Shown here one piece after another: positions 53,896 to 63,124 of a stretch of DNA of 64,000 nucleotides (positions within the stretch are counted from its first letter, which is position 1; the number at the start of each line of letters is the position of its first letter). The translations under genes and the position numbers were made by a program. Location: positions 744,001 to 808,000 of the forward strand of contig NZ_RYDV01000001.1 in NCBI RefSeq assembly GCF_003971065.1. Reading direction: 5' to 3'. The notes below the pieces were generated by a model that saw only the letters and a list, made by a program, of their open reading frames with translations, ran no database searches and was not told the DNA's origin. The DNA comes from Candidimonas sp. SYP-B2681 (GTDB lineage: Bacteria > Pseudomonadota > Gammaproteobacteria > Burkholderiales > Burkholderiaceae_B).

Positions 53896-54321
53896 TTAGC
53901 GTATTCGCTGCCCGCGCTCATCAATAACCACTTCGCCGTCCTCTTTGATGAAAGCACTTTGTTTGACTTGTGGAAGAATATCCAAAACGATTTCCGACGG
54001 TCGGCATAGGCGTACGCCCAACGCTGTAATGACGAAGGGCCGGTTCATCAAAATAGGGGATTTTTGTATCGCGTCGAGCAATTGCGCATCCGTAAGCGCC
54101 GTGTTATCCAAACCTAAATCCAGAAAAGGTGTGCCTTTTTCGCGCAGCGCTTGGCGCACCGTTAACCCGGCGCGCTGAATCAACTCTATAAGTGTTTCGC
54201 GCGATGGTGGCGTTTTTAAATATTCAATTACGGTGGGTTCTATGCCCGCATTGCGGATCAAGCCCAACGTGTTGCGTGAAGTCCCGCAATCGGGATTATG
54301 GTAAATCGTGACGTTATTCAA
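53896..54321 (-). CDS. arsC: Glutaredoxin-dependent arsenate reductase ArsC
   Basis: A 141-residue enzyme from a TTG start with AAGGA upstream. Catalytic Cys12 lies in HNPDCGTSRNTL, with the arginines of the RNTL and downstream segments expected to bind arsenate. ILMNRPFVITALGVRLCRPSE is the conserved C-terminal block. It reduces arsenate to arsenite with glutathione/glutaredoxin, and the product is then exported by ArsB. Divergent from arsR across about 96 bp that must contain the ArsR operator. Confidence 0.93.
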   Translation of the reverse strand: MNNVTIYHNPDCGTSRNTLGLIRNAGIEPTVIEYLKTPPSRETLIELIQRAGLTVRQALREKGTPFLDLGLDNTALTDAQLLDAIQKSPILMNRPFVITALGVRLCRPSEIVLDILPQVKQSAFIKEDGEVVIDERGQRIR

Positions 54322-54417
54322 GAGAATCCTTTTTAAACTCTACCCTTCTGCCATAAATACATCGATCACATAGGCAATGGGGCACCGTCGTTTTGACATT
54401 TCGAGTATTATTGATCA

Positions 54418-54759
54418 ATGGAAACAAAGATTATAGTCCGCGCGCTAGCCGCCATCGCCCACGAATCTCGCTTGGAAGCATACCGCTACCTAGTACAAGC
54501 AGGTCCTGCCGGCTTGCCCGCCGGGCGCCTATCGGAGCTGTTGAAAGTCCCGCCCTCTTCTCTTTCGTTTCATCTAAAGGAATTGGTCAATGCCGGGTTG
54601 TTATCGTCACGCCAGGAAGGACGCTTCGTCTATTATGCAGCCGAATATAAGGCTATGAATTCACTTCTGGCATACCTTACCGAGAACTGCTGCGGTGGTA
54701 ATCCATGCTCGCCCGTAAACGTCGATGCGTGTGCTGGCACCGATAAAACCGGTGGCTAG
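54418..54759 (+). CDS. arsR: Arsenic-responsive repressor ArsR
   Basis: A 113-residue ArsR/SmtB winged-helix repressor: DNA-recognition region LSELLKVPPSSLSFHLKEL, wing HLKELVNAGLLSSRQEGRFVYYAA. Arsenite-binding cysteines appear C-terminally (NCCGGNPC, ~90-97), instead of the CVC-type site in the DNA-binding helix. This is the arrangement of ArsR proteins with an As(III) site at the C-terminus, as in Acidithiobacillus- or Corynebacterium-like ArsR. It probably controls both divergent arms of the ars cluster. Confidence 0.9.
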   Translation: METKIIVRALAAIAHESRLEAYRYLVQAGPAGLPAGRLSELLKVPPSSLSFHLKELVNAGLLSSRQEGRFVYYAAEYKAMNSLLAYLTENCCGGNPCSPVNVDACAGTDKTGG

Positions 54760-54914
54760 CCAATGACTTATGCACCCAGCGCTGCAATCGACTCGTCTAT
54801 ATCCCGATAAGTGACATTAACGCGGTCACTACCGGCGTTTCTCAAATTAATGCCTCCATCTTTGACACCCTCTGACCGGGGTGCCTTCCCGCTTACCGTA
54901 AAGAAGGATCTTAC

Positions 54915-56198
54915 GTGCTTGCTGCGCTACTGATTTTTATTTTCACCATTGTCTTGGTTATTTGGCAGCCGCGCGGCTTGAACATTGGCTGGAGCGCCCT
55001 GATCGGGGCAGCGCTTGCATTGGCTTTCGGCGTGGTCACCTTGGGCGACATACCCGTTGTCTGGCAGATCGTCTGGAACGCAACCGCTACGTTCGTGGCG
55101 ATAATCATCATCAGCCTGTTGTTGGATGAAGCGGGCTTTTTCGAGTGGACGGCGCTGCACGTAGCCAGATGGGGCGGCGGGCGTGGTCACCGGCTATTCG
55201 CACTCATTATCTTACTGGGGGCAGCGGTTTCCGCCTTCTTTGCCAATGATGGCGCCGCCTTGATCCTGACGCCTATCGTCATGGCTATGCTGTTAGCGTT
55301 AGGGTTCAGCCCAGCGGCAACATTGGCGTTCGTCATGGCGGCAGGCTTCATTGCCGACACGGCCAGTCTCCCACTCATTGTGTCCAACCTTGTCAATATC
55401 GTTTCCGCGGATTTTTTCAATATCAGCTTTGCGCGGTATGCCGCGGTCATGGTTCCCGTTAATCTCGTTTCAGTCGGGGCCACCTTGCTGGTTTTATCGC
55501 TGTATTTTCGCAGCAGTATTCCAGCTCGCTACGACGACAGCCAGCTGAAGCTCCCGAACTCAGCGATTCGCGACCTGTCGACCTTTCGTGCTGGCTGGGT
55601 AGTGCTGGGGCTGCTACTCATCAGCTTTTTTTCGCTCGAGGGGTTTGGCGTTCCGGTCAGCGCCATTGCCGCTCTCGGTGCGCTAGCGTTGCTCATCGTC
55701 GCAGGGCGCGGCCATGTGATTAGCACACGCAAAGTCGTACGGGAAGCACCCTGGCCTATCGTGATTTTTTCGTTAGGCATGTATCTAGTTGTCTATGGGT
55801 TACGCAACGCCGGGCTGACCGAGACCATTGCCGGCCTGCTCGACTATTTTGCTAGCCATGGTTTATGGGCGGCTGCCTTGGGAACCGGCATACTGACCGC
55901 TCTGCTTTCGTCCATCATGAATAATATGCCCACTGTCCTGGTGGGAGCACTTTCGATCGAAGCGAGCCAGGCGACCGGAGTGGTCAAGGAAGCCATGATC
56001 TATGCCAATGTCATTGGTAGCGACCTTGGACCTAAGATCACCCCGATAGGTAGTCTAGCAACACTCCTGTGGTTACACGTTCTGGCGCGAAAGGGAATGA
56101 CTATCAGATGGGGGTATTACTTTCGAGTCGGTATTGTGCTGACCTTGCCCGTTTTGCTGATTACGCTCGCGGCACTTGCTGTGCGGTTGGGCCTATAA
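54915..56198 (+). CDS. arsB: Arsenite efflux permease ArsB
   Basis: A 427-residue inner-membrane protein with about 12 helices, GTG start with AAGGAT upstream. ArsB marks are [18 protein letters not shown], the [19 protein letters not shown] loop, and [17 protein letters not shown] in the second half. It extrudes arsenite and antimonite by proton antiport. The frame ends 36 bp before the convergent LysR gene. Lying after arsR on the same strand, it is expected to be induced by arsenite. Confidence 0.95.
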   Translation: MLAALLIFIFTIVLVIWQPRGLNIGWSALIGAALALAFGVVTLGDIPVVWQIVWNATATFVAIIIISLLLDEAGFFEWTALHVARWGGGRGHRLFALIILLGAAVSAFFANDGAALILTPIVMAMLLALGFSPAATLAFVMAAGFIADTASLPLIVSNLVNIVSADFFNISFARYAAVMVPVNLVSVGATLLVLSLYFRSSIPARYDDSQLKLPNSAIRDLSTFRAGWVVLGLLLISFFSLEGFGVPVSAIAALGALALLIVAGRGHVISTRKVVREAPWPIVIFSLGMYLVVYGLRNAGLTETIAGLLDYFASHGLWAAALGTGILTALLSSIMNNMPTVLVGALSIEASQATGVVKEAMIYANVIGSDLGPKITPIGSLATLLWLHVLARKGMTIRWGYYFRVGIVLTLPVLLITLAALAVRLGL

Positions 56199-56234
56199 GC
56201 AGTTGTCAAAAGATGCGTTCGGTAAAATCGAGAC

Positions 56235-57167
56235 CTAGCACGCTGCGCATGCCTCCAAGGCCTTGCTATTCTGTTCGCGAGTATGCTCAATCAAATAATC
56301 CAGGAACACACGGGATCGCTGCGGGATAAACTTTCGGCTGGGTAGCGCCGCGTACATCGCTAGTCGACCGGTGATCCACGGACTCAGCACGCGGACCAGA
56401 TCACCGCGCGTGAGAAAAGGTGCCACAATGTCCATCGATATCGAGGTGATACCCGCACCGTCCAACGCGGCACGAAGCAAGGTGTCAGTATGGTTCGCGA
56501 TCAGAACCGGATCGACATTGATTTCAGTCACATGATCGGGACTGTGGTCGGACCACATCCGCCAGGACCTTAGCGGCGCATCCAGTCTTTTTAGACGCAG
56601 GCACTCATGCCGGATCAAATCTTCAGGCGTCTCCAGGACACCTCTGCGCTCTAAGTAAGCCGGCGAGGCGACGAGGATGACCTCTGATTCGACGACTTTG
56701 CGCGCCACAATGTCAGCACCGAACGTCCAATCCGTGCCCACCAAAGTAATGTCGAAGTCTTCTATAGGTGGCTCTCTGTGAGTCTCGACTTCTATGTCGA
56801 CCACAATGCCAGGATGGCGTTGACGAAATCCCGACAGCAAAGGGGCGATCACGTAACTTGCAAGCACGGGTTCCGTGTTGACGCGTAGACGGCCGGCAAG
56901 CAAGTTTGTATGCGCGCTGGCGAGTGCGTCCGCTTCCTCGACGTCCTGCAGAATCTCACGAACGCGAGCCAGATAAGCATCACCGGCTTCGGTTAATGAT
57001 ACCCGCCGGGTGGTCCGCTGGAACAAGCGCGTACCCAGATAGGACTCGAGCTCGGCAATGAGACGTGTAACCGTGGGAGGAGACATATCCATGGTTCGGG
57101 CCGCCGCGGCGAATCCGCCTTCATCCGCCACCCGTTCAAAAACTTGCATCGAAAGCAAACGATCCAT
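56235..57167 (-). CDS. LysR-family transcriptional regulator
   Basis: A 310-residue regulator: helix-turn-helix at ~1-60 (LLSMQVFERVADEGGFAAAA and VTRLIAELESYLGTRLFQRT), and an effector domain of the group often called CrgA/DmlR-like (LRVNTEPVLASYVIAPLL and so on). Divergent from the yceI gene, with 218 bp between the starts; that gene is its most likely target. Convergent with arsB. Confidence 0.88.
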   Translation of the reverse strand: MDRLLSMQVFERVADEGGFAAAARTMDMSPPTVTRLIAELESYLGTRLFQRTTRRVSLTEAGDAYLARVREILQDVEEADALASAHTNLLAGRLRVNTEPVLASYVIAPLLSGFRQRHPGIVVDIEVETHREPPIEDFDITLVGTDWTFGADIVARKVVESEVILVASPAYLERRGVLETPEDLIRHECLRLKRLDAPLRSWRMWSDHSPDHVTEINVDPVLIANHTDTLLRAALDGAGITSISMDIVAPFLTRGDLVRVLSPWITGRLAMYAALPSRKFIPQRSRVFLDYLIEHTREQNSKALEACAAC

Positions 57168-57385
57168 ACGTTCTTCCTGGAAAAATCTGATTATTCCGAT
57201 TTAATGAATAGTATATGTCAACTACAGCTATTTATTCATTCGCTCGAAGCTATTAAAGTAGCCACATGGAATATGCGTAGATCTATTGCCGTCTTGAAGC
57301 GAAACGCCCGACGCAAGCGACGAGCTTAGCCTCGGCACGCATCATTTGACCAAGCTTTTCAAGTCATTAACTATATAGGACTCAT

Positions 57386-57955
57386 ATGAAAAAAACACTT
57401 ATTGCCGCTCTCTTTACGTCTCTGATCGCAGGCCCCGCATTGGCTGCGCCACAGACTTATGTACTGGACCCAACTCACACATTCCCGCGCTTCTCATATG
57501 ATCATATGGGCCTGTCCAAGCAGATTCTGCGCTTCAACAAGACAACTGGCTCGGTTGTTCTGGACAAGGGCGCTAAGCAGGCCCAAGTCGACGTCACAAT
57601 CGACATGACGTCTATCGACACGGGCTTCGAAACCTTTGACGACCATATCCAGGCCGCCGATTTTCTAGATACCGCCACATACCCGACGGCCACCTTCAAA
57701 TCGACCAAGGTAGAGTTTGATGGTGACAAACCTGTGAGCATCAAAGGCGATCTGAAAATCAAGGGCATCACCAAGCCCGTAACACTCACTGTGACTTCAT
57801 TTTTTAATGGACCACATCCGATGTTAGAGAAGGACTCCATTGGCGCCAATGCCACCACGGTGATCAAGCGTAGCGAATTCAATGCTGGAAAATTTGCACC
57901 GGGAGTGGGTGATGAAGTCACGTTGGACATCGCTTTGGAAGCCATTGTCGAGTAG
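57386..57955 (+). CDS. YceI-family periplasmic lipid-binding protein
   Basis: A 189-residue protein with a signal peptide (KKTLIAALFTSLIAGPALA, cleavage at AAP). The mature protein has the YceI pattern YVLDPTHTFPRFSYDHMG, VDVTIDMTSIDTGFETFDDH and FPTATFKSTKVEF-like strands, an antiparallel beta-barrel that binds polyisoprenoids such as ubiquinone precursors. It is commonly induced by base or oxidative stress and sometimes linked to respiration genes. Single gene, probably controlled by the divergent LysR. Confidence 0.92.
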   Translation: MKKTLIAALFTSLIAGPALAAPQTYVLDPTHTFPRFSYDHMGLSKQILRFNKTTGSVVLDKGAKQAQVDVTIDMTSIDTGFETFDDHIQAADFLDTATYPTATFKSTKVEFDGDKPVSIKGDLKIKGITKPVTLTVTSFFNGPHPMLEKDSIGANATTVIKRSEFNAGKFAPGVGDEVTLDIALEAIVE

Positions 57956-58132
57956 AACGAGTGCGCGCAACCCACATGCACTGGGCGCGTGTCCGTACCG
58001 GTGCTTTAATGCCGATGGAATCTGCGCCGCTACACGCGGGGGCTATACCAGTGGCCCGGGGCCGCTTCCACGGTCAGTTCCCCGCAAATCGAACGGCACT
58101 ATTACCGTAGAGATTACAACATCCGAGTAAAG

Positions 58133-58522
58133 TTACTCTGTGGTCGCGCCGTCGAAATGCTCTTCCGATTCATCGGCTTTGGTGGGATGCAGGACGCCTT
58201 CGCGGTGCTCGGGCGGCCCGTATAGCGTATATAGGCGCAGCGGCTCGGCGCCCGTGTTAACGACATTGTGTCGTGCGCCGGCCGGTACGATGATGGCGTC
58301 GTCGTCCTGTACTTCATAGACGTTGTCATCGATGGTGACGCGCCCCTTACCTTCTTCGATGCGAAAGAACTGATCATGGCCTTCGTGCACTTCGGCACCG
58401 ATTTCCTCGCCGGCCTGCAAGGTCATCAGAACCAGTTGCATGTGCTTGCCGGTATACAGCACTTTGCGGAAATTGTCGTTTTCGATAGTCAGTTTCTCGA
58501 TGTTCTGCACAAAGCCTTTCAC
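58133..58522 (-). CDS. Single-domain cupin protein
   Basis: A 129-residue cupin from a GTG start with AAGGAG upstream. Cupin motif 1 is visible as HEGHDQFFRIEEGKGRVTID and motif 2 as PAGARHNVVNTG, whose His and Glu ligands would bind a metal. Small cupins act as isomerases, dioxygenases or sugar-binding proteins; I cannot choose. It stands alone between yceI and the oxidase operon. Confidence 0.85.
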   Translation of the reverse strand: MKGFVQNIEKLTIENDNFRKVLYTGKHMQLVLMTLQAGEEIGAEVHEGHDQFFRIEEGKGRVTIDDNVYEVQDDDAIIVPAGARHNVVNTGAEPLRLYTLYGPPEHREGVLHPTKADESEEHFDGATTE

Positions 58523-58655
58523 GCTACTACTCCTTTAAGAGACCGGTTCGATCGATGATAACATCGCCTTGGAGCAAAGAAAAACCACCGAATGCACTAG
58601 CACGCGTCGTTTAGAGCGGCTTCACCGTATTGCCAGTTGCTTAAGCATAAATACG

Positions 58656-59261
58656 CTAGTCTGTATGCCGAACTTTTGGTGAATCATCGCTATCGCCAAG
58701 CAGATTGCTCGACTTTATTGCCCCCGGCAGCCAAAGCAAAAACACAGCTATCGCCCAAAAAACCATGAAAGCCCCTGCGTTCCACTGATCGTCAACCAGA
58801 TAGACACTGCATAATTGCTGCGGGGCTTGCTGATAAATCAGACCCACTGCAACGGTCATCCAGCACCAGTTGAAGATAAAAAACGCCTGAATTACCACGC
58901 CGGCTTGGCGCCACGAGGCGCCCATCAGCATCCCGGCGACAAGCCAATTAAGAACTTTCAATACGCCCACACCCGCATGCAGGACGGCCAGATCCAGCGC
59001 CGCGGGCACCATCCAGAACGCGGTCACCAAGGCGGTGAAAACCAGCGCAGTCAGCCCTTTCGCGTTCCAAGGCTCAATCAGTCGCGCAAACCGGCGGCCC
59101 GCGGTCGATGCGGTTAGCCAGCCGATAATAAATAAAAGCGGAAACTCGAGCCCCATATGGCGCGCCATGCTGGCTTCCAGCCACGGCTGCAGCAAAGCCG
59201 CTGCTGCGAGCAATACGCCCGGCAACCATGCCATATAGCGAGAAGTGCTCATTAAGCGCAT
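58656..59261 (-). CDS. Hydrophobic oxidase-cluster membrane protein
   Basis: A 201-residue protein with five or six hydrophobic helices (~10-28, 38-52, 68-92, 99-120, 122-145, 165-185) and a charged C-terminal tail. I do not recognise a named family, though similar small membrane proteins stand at the end of cbb3-type oxidase operons in relatives. It starts 3 bp after the SCO gene (alternative ATG at 59252), so it belongs to the oxidase operon. Possible roles are assembly or cofactor delivery. Confidence 0.65.
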   Translation of the reverse strand: MRLMSTSRYMAWLPGVLLAAAALLQPWLEASMARHMGLEFPLLFIIGWLTASTAGRRFARLIEPWNAKGLTALVFTALVTAFWMVPAALDLAVLHAGVGVLKVLNWLVAGMLMGASWRQAGVVIQAFFIFNWCWMTVAVGLIYQQAPQQLCSVYLVDDQWNAGAFMVFWAIAVFLLWLPGAIKSSNLLGDSDDSPKVRHTD

Positions 59262-59264
59262 GGC

Positions 59265-59900
59265 TTACCGTTCTGCCTTATTGTATAAATAGTCCGCTAA
59301 CGCCAGATCCGGGCGATCGATATCGTAGGCTTTGATCAGTTTTCCGCGTTCGTCAATACGAAACAGCGCGGCATTGTGTGAATAGCCCGCCAGCCCATCA
59401 GGAATCACAACGATATCAAACACACTCAGCATGGTCTCTAAGTCTGTTTCGTGCGCGACCGTTGCGGTACGCCACAGCGACCCATCGGCCCCTAAGCCCT
59501 TTGCATATTCAGCCAATACCGCAGGCGTATCGTTGAACGGGTCAAAGCTAAGCGTTAGCAGACGCACCCGATCCTCGAGGCCCCGGCTTTGTATTTCCTG
59601 CTGCAAAAATGCCAACCCCGATGCGCTGGTGCGGCAGATGGTGAAACAGCGCGTGTAGACCAGCGTCACGAAAGTAGTATAAGGCGACGCGCCACCATAG
59701 TCGGCCAGCGACCAAGCCTTGCCCGCCTGATCGATCATGGGTAAAGCTGGCAAGGATCGCGGTGCGCGCTCCAGATCGACACGGCGCACGCCATCGGCGG
59801 TAACGGCGGCAAATCCGCGCGTTACCCCGCCCAACGCCAGCAATCCCACCGCTATTACAACAAAGATAGCCGCCAGCGTACGGGCGATGCCCTGAGTCAC
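59265..59900 (-). CDS. SCO1/SenC-type copper chaperone
   Basis: A 211-residue thioredoxin-fold protein with an N-terminal membrane anchor (IARTLAAIFVVIAVGLLALGG). The copper site is CFTIC in VYTRCFTICRTSAS, and the distant His appears in GYSHNAALF. Such proteins load copper into oxidase Cu centres. GTG start overlaps the cytochrome c stop by 4 bp, in line with the oxidase operon. Confidence 0.9.
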   Translation of the reverse strand: MTQGIARTLAAIFVVIAVGLLALGGVTRGFAAVTADGVRRVDLERAPRSLPALPMIDQAGKAWSLADYGGASPYTTFVTLVYTRCFTICRTSASGLAFLQQEIQSRGLEDRVRLLTLSFDPFNDTPAVLAEYAKGLGADGSLWRTATVAHETDLETMLSVFDIVVIPDGLAGYSHNAALFRIDERGKLIKAYDIDRPDLALADYLYNKAER

Positions 59901-60514
59901 GAGGCTTGGGCAGCGGAAGCCGCGTCCGCGCCTGTCGCTGGAATATCGTCAACGTTTTTCCAGGGTTCTGCTTGCGAGGCGCTGGCAGCCCGGGCCTCTT
60001 TGACGGTTATTTCATCAACGGCAGGACTGGCGTTACCCCACTCGGTACGGATAAAAGTCAGGACTGCCGCAATTTGCGCGTCGTTCAATTGTGTACCGAA
60101 ACCCGGCATGGCCCCGTTGTAGGTGGTGCCGGCAACTTCGATCGGCCCGGTCAGGCCGTGCAACAAGATCTGTATGGGGACATTGGCATCGCCCGTAACC
60201 CACGACGCGCCGGCCAACGGCGGGAAGACGCCGGGTAAGCCTTGTCCGGTTGCTTGGTGGCAAGCCTGGCAGGTGGTGGTGTAGATCTGACGCCCATCCA
60301 CCACGCTGCCCTCACCAGCGCCGCCGCCCGCCGCGAGCGTCGCGGGAACGCGCCGATCGCCAAGCGACGCCACCCCTGTGGGGTCAGCATTGACGATGTA
60401 GAAAATTGCCCATGCGATAAGACCAATGATCAGGCCCAGAAAGACGCGCGGTACCGGGTTATATAGTTCTTTGGGATCGGCATGCTCGGAACTACGGGTT
60501 TGTTGTGGTCTCAT
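59897..60514 (-). CDS. Membrane-anchored cytochrome c
   Basis: A 205-residue protein. The start at 60514 is chosen for its AGGA site, since upstream in-frame sequence overlaps the previous gene. One membrane helix (~26-46) anchors a monohaem domain with the CXXCH motif in CQACHQATGQGLPGVFPPLAG and an axial Met in NGAMPGFGTQ. It probably replaces the CcoP subunit as electron donor for the CcoN/CcoO-like oxidase. It overlaps the CcoO-like gene by 23 bp. Confidence 0.88.
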   Translation of the reverse strand: MRPQQTRSSEHADPKELYNPVPRVFLGLIIGLIAWAIFYIVNADPTGVASLGDRRVPATLAAGGGAGEGSVVDGRQIYTTTCQACHQATGQGLPGVFPPLAGASWVTGDANVPIQILLHGLTGPIEVAGTTYNGAMPGFGTQLNDAQIAAVLTFIRTEWGNASPAVDEITVKEARAASASQAEPWKNVDDIPATGADAASAAQAS

Positions 60515-61193
60515 CGGTATTTCCTGATTCGTTGGTGGCGGTCGCGTCGGCAGGCTCTTGGGGGAGGCGATCGGGAGCAAGGCGGCTGGCGGCCCATTCG
60601 GCCTCTTCCGCCGAAAGGACGGTGTAGGTTCGGTCCAGGGCCAACAAATAGGCCACCAGGTCCAGCGCCTCTGGCTTGGCAACGACTACCTTACCTTCTT
60701 CCACGGTGCCAGGCGGCAAGGTCACGACCCGTTCGCCCTTGGCCACAGAGCCGGGGTCTTTGACTTCGAACATGTAGCGATAAGCCGGCATGACGCTACC
60801 AGGAACATAGGCACGCGGTTGATACAGGTGGCCCAGTTGCCAATCGGCGCTGGGCTGGCGCGCGCCAATATTGAACAGATCCGGGCCCGTGCGCATCGTG
60901 CCGAGCAATGGCGGGCTGTCGTAATGGTAGTCGGCGGCCACCGAGGCGCGCCCCCAGCCGCGGCTTGCGTCGGCGATGCCGGCGCCGGTCGTGCTGGGCT
61001 GCTGGGTGTGACAAGATATGCAGGCGTTGGACATATATACCTGCCGGCCGCGCAGTTGCTCGCTGGTGTAAGGTTCAAGCGCCGCAGGGGCGGGTACATC
61101 TTTAAGCTGCATGAAAGGCACGACAATCATCGCCGCTGTCGCCAGGGACAGCGTCACCATCGCGCCGACTATAAGTTTACGTTCGTTTTCCAT
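60492..61193 (-). CDS. CcoO-like cytochrome c oxidase subunit II
   Basis: A 233-residue membrane-anchored monohaem cytochrome c. An N-terminal helix (~8-26) is followed by the YTSEQLRGRQVYMSNACIS segment and CISCHTQQ, the CcoO/FixO haem site, and RTGPDLFNIGARQ with YVPGSVMPAYRYMF, which supplies the axial Met. Length fits CcoO. It lies 5 bp after the subunit I gene. It shuttles electrons to the binuclear centre in subunit I. Confidence 0.92.
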   Translation of the reverse strand: MENERKLIVGAMVTLSLATAAMIVVPFMQLKDVPAPAALEPYTSEQLRGRQVYMSNACISCHTQQPSTTGAGIADASRGWGRASVAADYHYDSPPLLGTMRTGPDLFNIGARQPSADWQLGHLYQPRAYVPGSVMPAYRYMFEVKDPGSVAKGERVVTLPPGTVEEGKVVVAKPEALDLVAYLLALDRTYTVLSAEEAEWAASRLAPDRLPQEPADATATNESGNTDETTTNP

Positions 61194-61198
61194 TTCTA

Positions 61199-62848
61199 TC
61201 AGCCAGTGATCTGTTGAGGGACTGGGGCCGGGGCCGGGACCGAAGACGGTACCGAGCTGGAGCGTATGATCATCAGGGCCACGTGGTAGGCAAAGATCAG
61301 GTGCCCCAGCGTCATCATGGCACCACCGATCGAACGCCCTTTAAGCCACGGCAATGTCACGGCAACCGAATCCATGAAGGGACGCGCGGGGTCAAGTAAA
61401 ACCAAGCCTTGCAAGATGCCGCCGGTGCTTAGCGTAAGGATGTACGTCGCAAAACCGGCAACCACCAGCCAGAAATGCCAGGAAATAAGCGCTGGTTTCG
61501 GCCATGGGATGTTGACCACGCGCGGCATGGCGAAATAAATACCGCCAAAAATCACCATCGACACGAAACCGTACATGCCCAAATGCGCATGTGCCACGGT
61601 GAAGTGCGTGAAGTGCGTGACCGCGTTAAGTGACCGCAGTGCTTCGAGAGAGCCCTGCACTGACGCCACGGTGTACATGCAAGCGCCAAAGAAGATAAAG
61701 CGCAATACGGGCGAGTGCTTCAGAGCCCCGAAATGCCCTTTAAGCGTCATGTGCTGGTTAACGGAGAACGCCAGCACGGGAATGATCATCATGACGCTTT
61801 GAACAATGGATAGCGTAATGAGCCATTCGGGAATTGGGCCACCGATCAGGTGATGGGCGCCAACCTGACCATAAAAGAAGGCTAAGGTCCAGAAACCCAG
61901 TAAAGACAAGTTGTACGAGCGCACAGGACGCCCAATGATTTTGGGCAGCAGGTAGTAAATAATCGCGATCGACATTGGTGTGTAGAACAATCCCAGCACA
62001 TTATGTCCAAACCACCAGTTCATCGTGGCCTGCTCGACGCCGAAGTGCAGGCCCGGAATCTTGGCCACGATATATAAAATGGGGAACCAGAACAGCGCCG
62101 CCCCCATATACCAGACCGACACGTATAAATGGTGAACTTTGCGCCGTGGCAGCATGAACACCAAAGGCAATCCCATCAGCATGCCGCCAATGGCGAACAG
62201 CCCACCCACTTGCCACGGAATTTCAAGCCATTCCATGCCGGCATTAATGCCGACAGCAAGACCGCCTAAGCCAGCAATCAATCCGCCGTTCCAAAGGGCT
62301 GCGCCGAGAATTACCAGGCGCCCCCCTTGCAATGGGGTATGTAGCAAACGCGGCAGCATCCAGATCGCAAGTCCGAGCAAGCCCATAGGCGCCCAGCCGT
62401 ACGCTACGCCATTCAGGTGAATGGTGCGCAGCCGGCCGAAGGTGAGCCAAGCCGTATTAGTGAGCAGATCCGGCTCATGGAGCTTAATGGAGGCAAGCAA
62501 TCCCGCTGCCGACGCCACGACCAGCCAGACGGCGGCACAGGCAAAAAGCACGTAAGCGGGAAAGGCGCTTGACCGATCGGCGACCTCGCGCGCGGCGATT
62601 TCAGTCGGGGAGACACCAACTTGCGAAGTGCTGTCGCGTTCATTCGCGTCGGTGATGCCTTGCAAATCATGGCGTTGCTGAGCGCTGGCCGAGGGCTCTT
62701 CGGTCTGGCCGATTTCGCCGCGCGAGAATATCGTACGCGCACCGGTGGACTCGGCGTTGAAAAGGCCTTTGCGCAAAGACCATATGAAGCCAAATAGGCC
62801 CACCATGGACAAAATAAAAGTAGCCAGTAATAAGGCCGTCGGGTTCAT
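61199..62848 (-). CDS. cbb3-type cytochrome oxidase subunit I with CcoS-like N-terminus
   Basis: A 549-residue haem-copper oxidase subunit; the ATG at 62848 follows AGAAGGAA. Residues ~1-45 form a helix plus WSLRKGLFNAESTGARTIF, which resembles the small CcoS/FixS assembly protein, followed by a polar linker (~50-95). From ~100 on there are 12 helices of the CcoN type. Candidate haem and copper histidines are RTIHLNGVAYG, NWWFGHNVLG, QVGAHHLIGG and HFTVAHAHLG. It reduces oxygen with high affinity. A separate CcoP is replaced by the downstream cytochrome c gene. A nitric-oxide-reductase-like role cannot be excluded. Confidence 0.87.
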   Translation of the reverse strand: MNPTALLLATFILSMVGLFGFIWSLRKGLFNAESTGARTIFSRGEIGQTEEPSASAQQRHDLQGITDANERDSTSQVGVSPTEIAAREVADRSSAFPAYVLFACAAVWLVVASAAGLLASIKLHEPDLLTNTAWLTFGRLRTIHLNGVAYGWAPMGLLGLAIWMLPRLLHTPLQGGRLVILGAALWNGGLIAGLGGLAVGINAGMEWLEIPWQVGGLFAIGGMLMGLPLVFMLPRRKVHHLYVSVWYMGAALFWFPILYIVAKIPGLHFGVEQATMNWWFGHNVLGLFYTPMSIAIIYYLLPKIIGRPVRSYNLSLLGFWTLAFFYGQVGAHHLIGGPIPEWLITLSIVQSVMMIIPVLAFSVNQHMTLKGHFGALKHSPVLRFIFFGACMYTVASVQGSLEALRSLNAVTHFTHFTVAHAHLGMYGFVSMVIFGGIYFAMPRVVNIPWPKPALISWHFWLVVAGFATYILTLSTGGILQGLVLLDPARPFMDSVAVTLPWLKGRSIGGAMMTLGHLIFAYHVALMIIRSSSVPSSVPAPAPVPQQITG

Positions 62849-62967
62849 GAGATTCCTTCTGTTTCGGACAAATGGCCGCGGATGATTCGGTTTTTTCAAA
62901 TTGCGGCGTGTAAGAGTTTACCCTATAAGATCAGAAGGTTAAAAATCAGAAATTAATAAAAAGACCG

Positions 62968-63079
62968 GATCAGATGGTAAAAGCCGCGTTGAATATCGAA
63001 ATAAGCATCGAGATTTACACTAGACTTGATACAGTTTGCAAAAAACACAGAGCAGTCCAAAAATACAGATCAGATGGTA
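62968..63079 (+). repeat. 12-bp direct repeats before a MocR gene
   Basis: GATCAGATGGTA occurs at 62968-62979 and again at 63068-63079, exactly 100 bp apart, in the region between the oxidase operon and the MocR-type gene. The exact spacing (about ten helical turns) suits two operators bound by a looping regulator. Confidence 0.5.
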
Positions 63080-63124
63080 TCGTCTGAATCAATACCAACA
63101 ATAAGATAAGTATTAGGTTCTTCC

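Noticed and set aside
62849-63124. FNR/Anr box before the oxidase operon
   Set aside because: TTGAT followed by a partial match occurs, but no proper TTGAT-N4-ATCAA palindrome is present.
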